From Oscillospiraceae bacterium (lineage in GTDB: Bacteria > Bacillota > Clostridia > Oscillospirales > CAG-272): a DNA stretch of 32,686 nt. This document shows, one piece after another, positions 1 through 7,900 of this stretch. The stretch is taken from positions 1-32,686 of the forward strand of contig SVUB01000006.1 in NCBI GenBank assembly GCA_015063495.1. Reading direction: 5' to 3'. The position numbers were made by a program, and so were the translations under genes. Numbering within the stretch: the first letter of the stretch is position 1; every line of letters begins with the position of its first letter. The notes below the pieces were generated by a model. That model was not told the DNA's origin. It saw nothing but the letters and a program-made list of their open reading frames with translations, and made no database searches.

Positions 1-1
1 T

Positions 2-601
2 ACGGCTATATGCCCCGAATCCGTCGGTTCTATGGAGCTTGTTTCTCTCTTTGAAGCACTTACTGCTATGGGACTTGACAAATACTGCACCTTTGACTTT
101 GGTATTATCAGAGGTCTTGATTATTATACGGGAACCGTTTTCGAGGTCTTTGACGAGGCTCCCGAGAACAACCGTGCTATGTTCGGCGGCGGAAGATACG
201 ATAACCTTGTCGGACTTTTCGCAAAGAATGCAAAAGTTTCGGGCGTTGGCTACGGAATGGGTGACGTTACTCTCGAAAACTTCCTCTTTACACATGGTCT
301 TGTTCCCGATCTTTATAAGAGCGAGACAAAGGTTCTCGTTGCACGCTTTGATGACGTTTCTATCGACAAATATACCGAGATAGTAGACCGTCTGCGTGCG
401 GCAGGTATCATGAGCGGACTTTATACGGGAATAAAGAAGTTCGGAAAGCAGATCGATTACGCAGTTAAGGGCGGTTATTCTCATGTCGTTATTATGGGCG
501 GCAGCGAGATGGAAAAGGGTGTTGTCAAGGTAAAGAATCTCGAAACGAGAGAGGAGACCGAGTGTGCTCTCTCCGATATAGAGAAGATATTTGCTAACTG
601 A
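2..601 (+). CDS. hisS: Histidyl-tRNA synthetase, C-terminal part (5' end outside window)
   Basis: This is the 3' end of histidyl-tRNA synthetase, a class II enzyme that charges tRNA-His in the cytoplasm. The reading frame is open from base 2, ahead of the ATG listed in the ORF track, so the gene continues upstream of the window. The HisRS-specific histidine-A motif RGLDYYTGTVFEVF and the following FGGGRYDNLVG (class II motif 3 region) are clear. The last ~90 residues form the alpha/beta anticodon-binding domain, beginning near KVLVARFDD. Only about 200 of the usual ~415-425 residues are present because of the window edge, not because of a mutation. The next gene starts 13 bp downstream, so the genes are probably co-transcribed. 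Confidence 0.95.
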   Translation, partial: TAICPESVGSMELVSLFEALTAMGLDKYCTFDFGIIRGLDYYTGTVFEVFDEAPENNRAMFGGGRYDNLVGLFAKNAKVSGVGYGMGDVTLENFLFTHGLVPDLYKSETKVLVARFDDVSIDKYTEIVDRLRAAGIMSGLYTGIKKFGKQIDYAVKGGYSHVVIMGGSEMEKGVVKVKNLETREETECALSDIEKIFAN

Positions 602-614
602 TTTTGGAGGAAAT

Positions 615-1157
615 ATGATATATATGTTTCTTGCCGACGGCTTTGAGGAGATAGAGGCACTTTGTCCGCTTGATCTTCTTCGCCGTGTGGGGGCACCCAT
701 AAAGACTGTTGCCGTAGGTGGATCGCTTCTTGTTACCGGCTCGCACGGTATTACTGTAAAGGCCGATATGATGGAAGACGAGCTTACCGATGAGGCTCCG
801 CAGATGATAATTTTACCGGGAGGAATGCCCGGAACTAAAAACCTGGATAATTCTGCAATCGTGATAAGAGCTATCGAAAACTCTATCTCGGTGGGAGCGT
901 ATATTGCTGCCATTTGCGCAGCACCGTCGGTGCTCGGAAAAAGGGGAGTGCTCCGTGGCAAGGAGGCTATCTGCTTCCCCGGATTTGAGGAATATCTCGT
1001 AGGTGCTAAAATATCAGACAAACGGGTAGTAAGAGACGACAAAATAATAACTGCCGCAGGCATGGGCGTGGCACTTGACTTCGGTCTTGAGCTCGTTTCT
1101 GCTCTTTGCGGAAAGGAAAAGGCAGAGGAGCTGCGTAAGGCAGTGCTTGCCGACTAA
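615..1157 (+). CDS. DJ-1/PfpI family protein (ThiJ/YajL-like)
   Basis: A 180-residue DJ-1 superfamily protein. The start is ATG 615, not the upstream in-frame codon at 591, because GGAGG lies just ahead of it at 606-610 and the protein then begins with the family's MIYMFLADGFEEIEA strand. The nucleophile-elbow cysteine is C101 in AAICAAPSVLG, and the conserved acidic residue that pairs with it lies in FEEIEA (about E12-E14). ILPGGMPG is the usual glycine loop. Family members have been described as chaperones, deglycases or oxidative-stress proteins, and the substrate cannot be read here. It sits between hisS and a CPBP protease with short gaps, suggesting one transcript rather than a shared function. 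Confidence 0.88.
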   Translation: MIYMFLADGFEEIEALCPLDLLRRVGAPIKTVAVGGSLLVTGSHGITVKADMMEDELTDEAPQMIILPGGMPGTKNLDNSAIVIRAIENSISVGAYIAAICAAPSVLGKRGVLRGKEAICFPGFEEYLVGAKISDKRVVRDDKIITAAGMGVALDFGLELVSALCGKEKAEELRKAVLAD

Positions 1158-1184
1158 AAACCGATTTTGAAGGGGGCGTGCCGT

Positions 1185-2114
1185 GTGTCCGTAAAGCATA
1201 AATCGAATATAACGGCACCTATCCTTGTTGCCGCAGTATATTTTATTCTCATTTTGTCGAGAATCATAAAAATGACCGAGCTTTCGGGAGATAACGAATA
1301 TATCGGAGTCATAGTGCTTCAGCTTATCGTTTTTCTTCTGCCTGCAGTCATTTACTGCAAGATATTATCAGGCGAGGGCTATGCTTCCCGTCTGCGCCTG
1401 CGGCTTATAGGAGCACAGCAGGTAGTTGTGGCACTTCTCGGTGCGCTTGCGCTTATCTGCGGCTCGCTTCTTCTTAATATTTTATTTTTTGACGGGGTGG
1501 GGCAGAGTGATTTCTCACTTTACAATACCTTTACAGCAAGCCACGACGGAAGCGCAGAGACCTTTCTTTACGTGACTCTTGCTTATGCCGTCGTTCCCGC
1601 AGTCTGCGAGGAGTTCTTCTTCCGCTCACTGCTTTGTGCCGAATACGAAAAATACGGACTGTCGAGAGCTCTCGTTATGTCCTCGTTGTTTTTCGGAATG
1701 ATACACTTTAATTTCGGACAGTTTATAATCTACATTTTTGCCGGAGCAATACTTTTTGCGGTGATGTACGCCACACGATCGGTTCTTGGCAGTATTCTCG
1801 TTCATTTTCTTTATAATATTTACGGGCTTTTCGGGCAGGGACTGGCAAACGAGGTTTACAGAACTACGTCGAGCACGGAGCTGTTTCTCCTTCTGCTCTC
1901 GGCGGCATTCATACTGTTTTTGGCTCTCTTCTGCGGAGAGGTGGCAAGGCTCTACCGCAGATATTCAAGACAGAATAAAGAGTCCGATTATATTCCTAAA
2001 CCTAAAAAGGGAAGGGCGGCGGAGAAGAGACGTGTTTCCTTAACCGAGATCATTCTCGCTCCCCCTTGCCTTGTATGTTATCTTATTTTCATTCTTGCAG
2101 TTTTGATAATGTAA
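1185..2114 (+). CDS. CPBP family intramembrane metalloprotease
   Basis: A 309-residue polytopic membrane protein of the CPBP (CAAX protease and bacteriocin-processing, formerly Abi) family. GTG 1185 is taken as the start because AAGGGGG sits 8 bp upstream; the TTG at 1167 in the track has no such site. The three family motifs are visible: EEFFFRSLL (EExxxR), FGMIHFNFGQF (FxxxH) and HFLYNIYGL (HxxxN), which form the glutamate/histidine catalytic site inside the membrane. About eight hydrophobic segments can be seen, with a basic cytoplasmic stretch (KPKKGRAAEKRR) before the last one. Gram-positive members act in bacteriocin self-immunity or membrane-protein processing. No bacteriocin gene is next to it, so the role here is unknown. 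Confidence 0.9.
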   Translation: MSVKHKSNITAPILVAAVYFILILSRIIKMTELSGDNEYIGVIVLQLIVFLLPAVIYCKILSGEGYASRLRLRLIGAQQVVVALLGALALICGSLLLNILFFDGVGQSDFSLYNTFTASHDGSAETFLYVTLAYAVVPAVCEEFFFRSLLCAEYEKYGLSRALVMSSLFFGMIHFNFGQFIIYIFAGAILFAVMYATRSVLGSILVHFLYNIYGLFGQGLANEVYRTTSSTELFLLLLSAAFILFLALFCGEVARLYRRYSRQNKESDYIPKPKKGRAAEKRRVSLTEIILAPPCLVCYLIFILAVLIM

Positions 2115-2153
2115 TCACCGAGCCCCAAGCGGGTGTAAGAAAGAAGGTGCTTT

Positions 2154-3716
2154 ATGAATAATGAAAACAGACGCAGCGATATTCCCGAGGAATTTCGCTC
2201 GCAGATAAGGCGACCTGCGCAGCCCTCATCTGTTCGAGAGGACGTAGAGGGCATCAGAAGACCGGTTCAGCGTCCGCCCCAGGCATCTGCCGTCAGGAGT
2301 CAAGGAACTGCGCAGGGCGCAGCAAGAGGTGTTGCAAGACCTGCATCATCCTCTGCCGGACAGAACGTGGCACGTCCTGTTGGAGCGTCCCGCCCCGCAA
2401 CTGCTCCGCAGAGGCAGACAAAGCCTGCTTCAAAGCCGGTGCAGAGTGCACCTGTACAGCAGAGAAGGGTTGTCAAAGAGCAGAGCGCAGCGCAGAAAAG
2501 TAAAAGCTCGGCTCGTGCGCAAAATGCGGAAAACACAAGAAGCATTGACCGTGAGCGCATAAGAAAGGCACGAGTAAATGATGAGGTCAAGCGCAGAAAG
2601 ACCTATGACGAGCCCGAAAGCACGTCAGGTGATGGCGGCGGAGCGGTAATGAGCCTTATAAATGCGATACTTTATATAGTTATCGTCGTTGCGGTCTCGG
2701 GACTGCTTTCATACTACGTTATCGTTTTTGCAAACGATATGTATGCCTTCGTCAAGAGCTCCGAGGAGGTTGAGGTATCTATCCCCGAGTATGCTACAGT
2801 AGAGGAGATAGCCGATATTCTCGGTGATGCGGGAGTTGTCGAATACCCCGACTTACTTGTTATTTACGCAAAGCTGAAAAAGATAGATAAGACGTACGAA
2901 TTCGTTGCCGGTGACTATACGGTAAACGGTATGATGAATTACGATGAGCTTTTCTATGCCTTCGTGGAGCAGAAATCCTACGAGGTCGTGCGAATAACCA
3001 TCCCCGAGGGTTACACGGTGGATGAGATGATAAATCTCTTTACCGAGAACGGTATCGGAACAAGAGAGGGCTTTATCGATGCTATAAATAATTACGATTT
3101 CGATTTTGAATTTGTAAAAGCACTTGATGAAGCTAACCTTGAGGGCAGGACATACCGCCTTGAGGGTTACCTTTATCCCGACACCTATGAGTTTTATAAG
3201 AGCAGCAGTGAGGTCACTGTTATCTATAAGCTTCTCAACCGCTTTAACGTGATCTTCTCCTCTGATTTCTACGCAAAGGCAGAAGCAATAGGCTACAGCG
3301 TAGACGAGGTGATGACGCTTGCTTCGATGATAGAAAAGGAAGCCAGATATGCTCAGGACTACGAGATGGTGTCCTCTGTATTCCACAACCGCTTAAAGAG
3401 CGCAAATTTCCCACGCCTCGAAAGTGACGCTACGATAATGTATGCTATCCAGGTAAGAGACGGCGAGAGAAAGGGAGCGCTTACGGGTGAGGACCTTTCC
3501 TACGATACACCGTATAACACCTATCTTTACAGCGGACTACCGCCCGGACCTATCGCAAATCCCGGTTATGAGGCAATAACCTGCGCACTCTGGCCCGCAT
3601 CCTCGAAATATTATTATTTCGTATCGGATAACTACGGTAACACGTATTTCTCACGCACCAATGCCGAGCACGAGGCTGCAAAAGCAAAGGTCGCACAGAT
3701 AAATGCAGGCTCATAA
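2154..3716 (+). CDS. mltG: Endolytic transglycosylase MltG (YceG-like) with long disordered N-terminus
   Basis: MltG cuts nascent glycan strands at the outer face of the membrane and sets their length. Residues 1-165 are a cytoplasmic low-complexity tail rich in Arg, Pro, Gln, Ala and Ser, with repeats of the RPxQ type. A single membrane segment follows at about 168-193 (LINAILYIVIVVAVSGLL). The extracellular part has a LysM-like region and the YceG domain, with the catalytic glutamate at about E394 in LASMIEKEARYAQD. Family blocks FPRLESDATIMY, YDTPYNTYLYSGLPPGPI and NPGYEAI are intact. At 520 residues it is longer than E. coli MltG (about 340), all due to the tail. It follows the CPBP gene by 39 bp. 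Confidence 0.94.
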   Translation: MNNENRRSDIPEEFRSQIRRPAQPSSVREDVEGIRRPVQRPPQASAVRSQGTAQGAARGVARPASSSAGQNVARPVGASRPATAPQRQTKPASKPVQSAPVQQRRVVKEQSAAQKSKSSARAQNAENTRSIDRERIRKARVNDEVKRRKTYDEPESTSGDGGGAVMSLINAILYIVIVVAVSGLLSYYVIVFANDMYAFVKSSEEVEVSIPEYATVEEIADILGDAGVVEYPDLLVIYAKLKKIDKTYEFVAGDYTVNGMMNYDELFYAFVEQKSYEVVRITIPEGYTVDEMINLFTENGIGTREGFIDAINNYDFDFEFVKALDEANLEGRTYRLEGYLYPDTYEFYKSSSEVTVIYKLLNRFNVIFSSDFYAKAEAIGYSVDEVMTLASMIEKEARYAQDYEMVSSVFHNRLKSANFPRLESDATIMYAIQVRDGERKGALTGEDLSYDTPYNTYLYSGLPPGPIANPGYEAITCALWPASSKYYYFVSDNYGNTYFSRTNAEHEAAKAKVAQINAGS

Positions 3717-3859
3717 GAGTGTTTTTAGATAAAATTACAGATTTTTCTGAAATTGCTAAAATATTAACAAAAACTGTTGTAAAAAATATGATTCTGTGTT
3801 ATAATACAGAATTGGAAATATTTAATTAAGTAAAAAAATTAGAAAGGCGGATTTCTAAC
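3717..3859 (+). promoter_or_regulatory. Intergenic region with sigma-A promoter for pgk-tpiA
   Basis: This is the AT-rich gap between mltG and pgk. A -35 box TTGTAA (3777-3782) and a perfect -10 box TATAAT (3800-3805) are separated by 17 bp, placing a transcript start near 3812. A ribosome binding site GAAAGGCGG precedes the pgk ATG at 3860. Only a weak CAGA/TCTG hairpin is present after mltG, so upstream transcripts may read through. The strong codon bias of pgk and tpiA fits strong expression from this promoter. Confidence 0.8.
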
Positions 3860-5167
3860 ATGACTTATAACAAGAAAACAATCGAAGACATCGACGTAGC
3901 CGGCAAAACTTGCCTTGTACGTTGCGACTTCAACGTTCCTATGAAGGACGGCAAGATCACAAGCGATAAGAGAATCGTTGGTGCTCTCCCCACAATCAAG
4001 TACCTTATGGATAAGGGCGCAAAGGTTATCCTTTGCTCTCATATGGGCAAGCCTCATAACATCTTCACAGAGGGCTTTGGTCTTACAAAGAAGGAAAAGA
4101 AGGCTGTTGAAGCTCTACCCGAATCCGAGCAGGCTGCAGCAAAGGCTGCATACATTGAAAAGGCTCTTGGCGATAAGAAGAAGCTCACACTCAAGCCCGT
4201 TGCTGACAGACTCAACGAGGACCTCGGTGGCAAGGTTACCTTCGCTGAGGACATCGTAGGCCCCGATGCAAAGGCAAAGGTTGCTGCTCTTAAGGCAGGC
4301 GAGGCAGTTCTTCTTGAGAACGTTCGTTTTGACGCTCGTGAGACAAAGAACGATCCCGAGTTTGCTAAGGAGCTTGCTTCTATGGCGGACATTTTCGTAA
4401 ATGACGCATTCGGTACTGCACACCGTGCTCACGCTACAACAGCAGGTGTTGCTGACTACCTTCCTGCAGTTTGCGGTTACCTTATTCAGAAGGAGATCGG
4501 CATCATGGGTAAGGCTCTCGAGAATCCTGAGAGACCCTTCGTTGCTATTCTCGGCGGTGCAAAGGTTTCCGATAAGCTCAACGTTATAAACAATCTCCTT
4601 ACAAAGGTTGATACACTTATCATCGGTGGCGGTATGGCGTATACCTTCCTTGCTGCTAAGGGTTATGGCGTAGGTAATTCTCTTCTTGACTCCGAGAAGA
4701 TAGATTACTGTAAGGAGATGATGGCAAAGGCAGAAGAGAAGGGCGTTAAGCTCCTCCTTCCCGTTGACACAGTTGTTGCTGACTCTTTCCCGAACCCCAT
4801 CGACGCTCCCGTTGACGTTATGACAGTTTCCTCCGATGCTATTCCTGCTGACAAGGAAGGCCTTGATATCGGCGAAAAGACTATCGCTCTCTTCTCCGAG
4901 GCTGTAAAGGCTGCAAAGACTGTTGTTTGGAACGGTCCTATGGGCGTTTTCGAGAACCCCACTCTCTCAAAGGGTACAAATGCAGTTGCATCCGCTCTTG
5001 CTGACAGCGATGCTATCTCCATCGTTGGCGGTGGTGACAGCGCAGCAGCTTGCGAGCAGCTCGGTTATGCTGACAGAATCACTCACATTTCCACAGGCGG
5101 TGGCGCATCTCTCGAGTTCCTCGAGGGTAAGGACCTTCCCGGTATCAGCTGCCTCGAAAGTAAGTAA
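3860..5167 (+). CDS. pgk: Phosphoglycerate kinase
   Basis: Glycolytic enzyme that transfers phosphate from 1,3-bisphosphoglycerate to ADP in the cytosol. Substrate-binding motifs RCDFNVP, SHMGKP and LENVRF, the hinge/adenine region [12 protein letters not shown], and the C-terminal GGGDSAAA and [13 protein letters not shown] are all present. The protein is 435 residues against a usual ~395. The extra length is an inserted, lysine- and alanine-rich helical stretch at about residues 67-107, between SHMGKP and LKPVADRL. Codon use is very biased (GCT, GTT, AAG, CTT/CTC), as expected of a highly expressed gene. It is followed 71 bp later by tpiA, probably on the same transcript. Confidence 0.97.
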   Translation: MTYNKKTIEDIDVAGKTCLVRCDFNVPMKDGKITSDKRIVGALPTIKYLMDKGAKVILCSHMGKPHNIFTEGFGLTKKEKKAVEALPESEQAAAKAAYIEKALGDKKKLTLKPVADRLNEDLGGKVTFAEDIVGPDAKAKVAALKAGEAVLLENVRFDARETKNDPEFAKELASMADIFVNDAFGTAHRAHATTAGVADYLPAVCGYLIQKEIGIMGKALENPERPFVAILGGAKVSDKLNVINNLLTKVDTLIIGGGMAYTFLAAKGYGVGNSLLDSEKIDYCKEMMAKAEEKGVKLLLPVDTVVADSFPNPIDAPVDVMTVSSDAIPADKEGLDIGEKTIALFSEAVKAAKTVVWNGPMGVFENPTLSKGTNAVASALADSDAISIVGGGDSAAACEQLGYADRITHISTGGGASLEFLEGKDLPGISCLESK

Positions 5168-5177
5168 TTAAGATGAT

Positions 5178-5207
5178 TATGGGGGCTTTTTGAAAAAAGC
5201 CCCCATA
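5178..5207 (+). repeat. GC-rich perfect hairpin between pgk and tpiA, possible dispersed palindrome
   Basis: TATGGGGGCTTT (5178-5189) pairs perfectly with AAAGCCCCCATA (5196-5207), giving a 12-bp stem and a 6-nt TTGAAA-type loop. The 3' side continues into ATACCCCCAAAAACTT instead of a T-tract, and the minus strand also lacks a T-tract, so it is not a normal intrinsic terminator. It could be an mRNA-stabilising or processing hairpin that sets the pgk:tpiA ratio, an attenuator, or one copy of a dispersed repeat. Only one copy occurs in this window. Confidence 0.6.
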
Positions 5208-5238
5208 CCCCCAAAAACTTCAAAAAGGAATAAATAAA

Positions 5239-6006
5239 ATGAATAATGCAAAAAGACGTACAGTTATCGCAGGTAACTGGAAAATGAATTTCACTCCCGA
5301 CGAAGCAAAGGCATTCATCGAGGAGATAAAGCCTATGGTTGCAGGCAAGGATAACTGCGACATCATCTTCTGCGCTCCTTACGTAGATATCTACGCTGCT
5401 ATGGAGGCTGCAAAGGGCTCTAACATAAAGATAGGTGCCGAGAACGTGCACTTTGCCGAGAAGGGCGCATACACCGGTGAGGTTTCCGCAAAGATGCTCA
5501 CTTCTATGGGCGTTGAGTACGTAATCATCGGCCACAGCGAGAGAAGACAGTATTTCGGCGAGACAGACGAGACTGTTAATCTCCGCACGAAGGCTGCTCT
5601 TGCGGCAGGCATGAAGGTAATCCTCTGCCTTGGCGAGGTTAAGGACGAGCGTCTTAACGGCATCACAAACGAGGTCGTTTCTATGCAGACAAAGCTTGAC
5701 CTTAAGGACGTTACAGCGGAAGAGCTTAAGAACGTAATTATCGCATACGAGCCCGTTTGGGCTATCGGTACAGGCCTTACAGCTACTCCCGAGCAGGCTG
5801 ACGAGACCTGCGGTGTTATCAGAGCTACTGTTGCTGAGCTTTACGGCGCAGATGCTGCCGAGGCTCTCACGATTCAGTACGGCGGTTCTATGAACGATGC
5901 AAATGCGGCAGAGCTTCTCTCCAAGGTAAACGTTGACGGCGGTCTTATCGGCGGCGCATCTCTTGTTGCTGCGAAGTTCACCGCTATCGTTGACGCAGCA
6001 CAGTAA
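5239..6006 (+). CDS. tpiA: Triosephosphate isomerase
   Basis: Interconverts dihydroxyacetone phosphate and glyceraldehyde 3-phosphate. The 255-residue (beta/alpha)8 barrel has all catalytic residues: K15 in GNWKMN, H99 in GHSERR and E171 in AYEPVWAIGTG. The phosphate-binding loops YGGSM and GGLIGGASL are also present. The ATG at 5239 is preceded by AAGGA. Like pgk it shows strong codon bias. It lies downstream of pgk and ahead of a good terminator, forming a two-gene glycolytic unit; gapA is not in the window. Confidence 0.98.
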   Translation: MNNAKRRTVIAGNWKMNFTPDEAKAFIEEIKPMVAGKDNCDIIFCAPYVDIYAAMEAAKGSNIKIGAENVHFAEKGAYTGEVSAKMLTSMGVEYVIIGHSERRQYFGETDETVNLRTKAALAAGMKVILCLGEVKDERLNGITNEVVSMQTKLDLKDVTAEELKNVIIAYEPVWAIGTGLTATPEQADETCGVIRATVAELYGADAAEALTIQYGGSMNDANAAELLSKVNVDGGLIGGASLVAAKFTAIVDAAQ

Positions 6007-6024
6007 TTTTCAGAAATACAATAT

Positions 6025-6095
6025 TTCCCGACAACATTTGATATGCGTAATAAAAATTTATATATGCATATTTTGTCGGGAATTTGTTTTTAGTT
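6025..6095 (+). terminator. Intrinsic terminator after tpiA, with a long A+T-rich loop
   Basis: TTCCCGACAA (6025-6034) pairs with TTGTCGGGAA (6073-6082), and inside it ATATGC (6041-6046) pairs with GCATAT (6066-6071). The 3' arm is followed by TTTGTTTTTAGTTTTT. The loop is unusually long for a terminator and also contains a possible promoter for the next gene. Confidence 0.8.
6038..6066 (+). promoter_or_regulatory. Possible promoter for the SGNH lipoprotein, inside the terminator loop
   Basis: TTGATA (6038-6043) and TATATG (6061-6066) are 17 bp apart, 4-5 of 6 matches to each sigma-A box. The next gene starts at 6114 and has no other room for a promoter after the tpiA terminator. The match is modest. 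Confidence 0.35.
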
Positions 6096-6113
6096 TTTGA
6101 AAGGGAAATTATT

Positions 6114-7460
6114 ATGATAAAAAGAATTTTTGCGATCCTACTAGCACTTTTTATGGTGTCTACACTGCTTTGTGCCTGTGCAGGTAAAGAAGAGGGTGGG
6201 AAAGACGTTATTGATACAAGTAATGAGACGGCCAATCCCGATGATACGAGCAGTGAAGATGAAACTTCTGCCGAGACAAATATTACAAGCGAGGTTGAAA
6301 CTGAAATGAAGGATCCTATTACATATGCACCGGCCGCTGACGGCCCTATTGACCTCTCCAGAACAGGTGCCACCGAGAATATGCTTATACGTTCTGTTTG
6401 TAACGAGGGAGATCTCTCCAGACTTGCCTTAAAGCTTCAGAATGCTCTTGATAACAGTGATGAGAAAACTACACTTGTTTTTCTTGGTGACTCAATTTTT
6501 GCAGGTTCAAGCGCATCCGGACTTAATCAGTTTGCAAACCAGGTAGCTGATTGGTGGGAATATTCAATAGGCAGTTCATTTGACTCGATAAACGCAAGCA
6601 TCGGAGCTACCGATTCATATCTTGCGGTCCACAGAGCAGAGAGAGACGTTCTTTCAAGGAACCCCGACATTATCTTTATCGAATACATAAACGATAAAAA
6701 CGATTCCTTCTACAAGAGCTCTATGGATAGCCTTGTAAAGAAGTGTCTTTCACACGAGGGTGCACCTGCCGTTATCCTTGTAGAGATGGCTCTGCAGGAC
6801 GGAAGTGGCGGACCTGGACAGGTTCATACCGAGGTTGGAAGATACTATGACGTTCCTGTTATTTCATATCATAATGCGGTTATGCCCGAGGTCAATGCAG
6901 GTAATATTGCGTGGAAGGATATTGCGGCAGATAACGTTCACCCCAATGATATGGGACACAGCATTCTTTCACAGCTTGTTACTGATTTCCTTGACGGAGT
7001 AATAAGCAGACTTGATGAAATTGATAAGAATATTGATACGGACGTGCCTGAGTCTGCTCTTGGTTACAAATATGAAAACGCTCATATCGTAAACCGTGAG
7101 AGCGCCGAGATCGTTGTCACAGACGAGGGCTCATTTACAGAAACTCCCGAGATGGGCATAAAATTCACAAAGGGCTGGGGAACGAGTACCGGCGGAAAGA
7201 TGACCTTTGAGATAGAGGCAAAGAACCTTGGTATTGTTTATAACAAGAGCGTCAGCGGCGGATACGGCGTTGCAAAGGTTATAGTGGATGGCGTCGAGGT
7301 GAAAAAGATAAGCGATGCCGATTTCACGGGCGGTTGGGGCTCATATGCACGTACGGTTGAGGTATACTCGTCCGATAAGGCCGAGAAGCATACCGTAACT
7401 ATCGAAATTGAGGGCACTGCCAAGCCGAAATTCGATATTTACAGCCTGCTCGTTTCATAA
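6114..7460 (+). CDS. SGNH/GDSL hydrolase lipoprotein
   Basis: A 448-residue secreted, lipid-anchored protein. The start ATG 6114 has AAGGG upstream and opens a signal peptide (MIKRIFAILLALFMVSTL) with lipobox LCAC, so lipidation is expected at C22. An acidic Ser/Thr linker (about 25-65) follows. The SGNH domain has block I VFLGDSIFAG with nucleophile S127, a block III-like EYINDKND, and block V with the D273/H276 pair in DNVHPNDMGH. The last ~120 residues look like a beta-sandwich (TGGKMTFEIEAKNLG, GGYGVAKVIVDGVEV), perhaps carbohydrate-binding. Such proteins are often acetyl-esterases acting on plant or microbial polysaccharides. The exact substrate is not readable. Confidence 0.85.
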   Translation: MIKRIFAILLALFMVSTLLCACAGKEEGGKDVIDTSNETANPDDTSSEDETSAETNITSEVETEMKDPITYAPAADGPIDLSRTGATENMLIRSVCNEGDLSRLALKLQNALDNSDEKTTLVFLGDSIFAGSSASGLNQFANQVADWWEYSIGSSFDSINASIGATDSYLAVHRAERDVLSRNPDIIFIEYINDKNDSFYKSSMDSLVKKCLSHEGAPAVILVEMALQDGSGGPGQVHTEVGRYYDVPVISYHNAVMPEVNAGNIAWKDIAADNVHPNDMGHSILSQLVTDFLDGVISRLDEIDKNIDTDVPESALGYKYENAHIVNRESAEIVVTDEGSFTETPEMGIKFTKGWGTSTGGKMTFEIEAKNLGIVYNKSVSGGYGVAKVIVDGVEVKKISDADFTGGWGSYARTVEVYSSDKAEKHTVTIEIEGTAKPKFDIYSLLVS

Positions 7461-7475
7461 TTTTCTAAATAAAAT

Positions 7476-7508
7476 CGGTGCACGTTACGTGCACCGTTTC
7501 TTTATTTT
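7476..7508. terminator. Bidirectional terminator between SGNH gene and cdd
   Basis: CGGTGCACG (7476-7484) and CGTGCACCG (7488-7496) form a 9-bp stem with loop TTA. T-rich sequence follows on the plus side (TTTCTTTATTTT) and A-rich sequence precedes it (AAATAAAAT), so it works for both converging genes. Confidence 0.88.
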
Positions 7509-7900
7509 AATTCAAATGAAAGCGGAAGAATATCCGCAAGGGTATAGCTGTGTATGTCGTCGGGAGTGCCGAGGAGCAGGGTGAAATCTCCATCGCAAAA
7601 TTCGCTCATCACTTGCCTGCAAACGCCACAAGGTGGGCATGGGGCGGAGAGAGATACATTGGCTTTTCCGCCTACTATGGCTATTTTTTCAAATTTACGC
7701 TCACCTGCGCTCACTGCCGTAAAAAAAGCAACTCTTTCGGCACAGCAAGTAGGTGAAAACGAGGCATTTTCAATGTTGCAGCCCGTATATACCTTGCCTT
7801 CCTGTGTCAGAAGTGCCGCCCCGACTGCAAAGCCGGAGTAGGGGGAATATGAGCGCTTTCTTGCGTCCTCTGCCATTATCATAAGTTCTCTGTCGGTCAT
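7502..7900 (-). CDS. cdd: Cytidine deaminase
   Basis: Deaminates cytidine and deoxycytidine to uridine and deoxyuridine in pyrimidine salvage. The 132-residue protein has the small tetrameric Gram-positive form. Zinc ligands are C53 in TCCAERVA and C91/C94 in PPCGVCRQ, with E55 as the proton shuttle. YSGFAVGAALL and GCNIENAS are the standard substrate-site blocks. Its ATG overlaps the deoB stop (ATGA, 4 bp), showing translational coupling. It is the last gene of the deoC-deoD-deoB-cdd operon. Confidence 0.96.
   Translation of the reverse strand: MTDRELMIMAEDARKRSYSPYSGFAVGAALLTQEGKVYTGCNIENASFSPTCCAERVAFFTAVSAGERKFEKIAIVGGKANVSLSAPCPPCGVCRQVMSEFCDGDFTLLLGTPDDIHSYTLADILPLSFELK

Noticed and set aside
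5178-5207. pgk-tpiA hairpin as an intrinsic terminator
   Set aside because: No T-tract follows on either strand, and tpiA has no clear promoter of its own in the 71-bp gap, so read-through is more likely.
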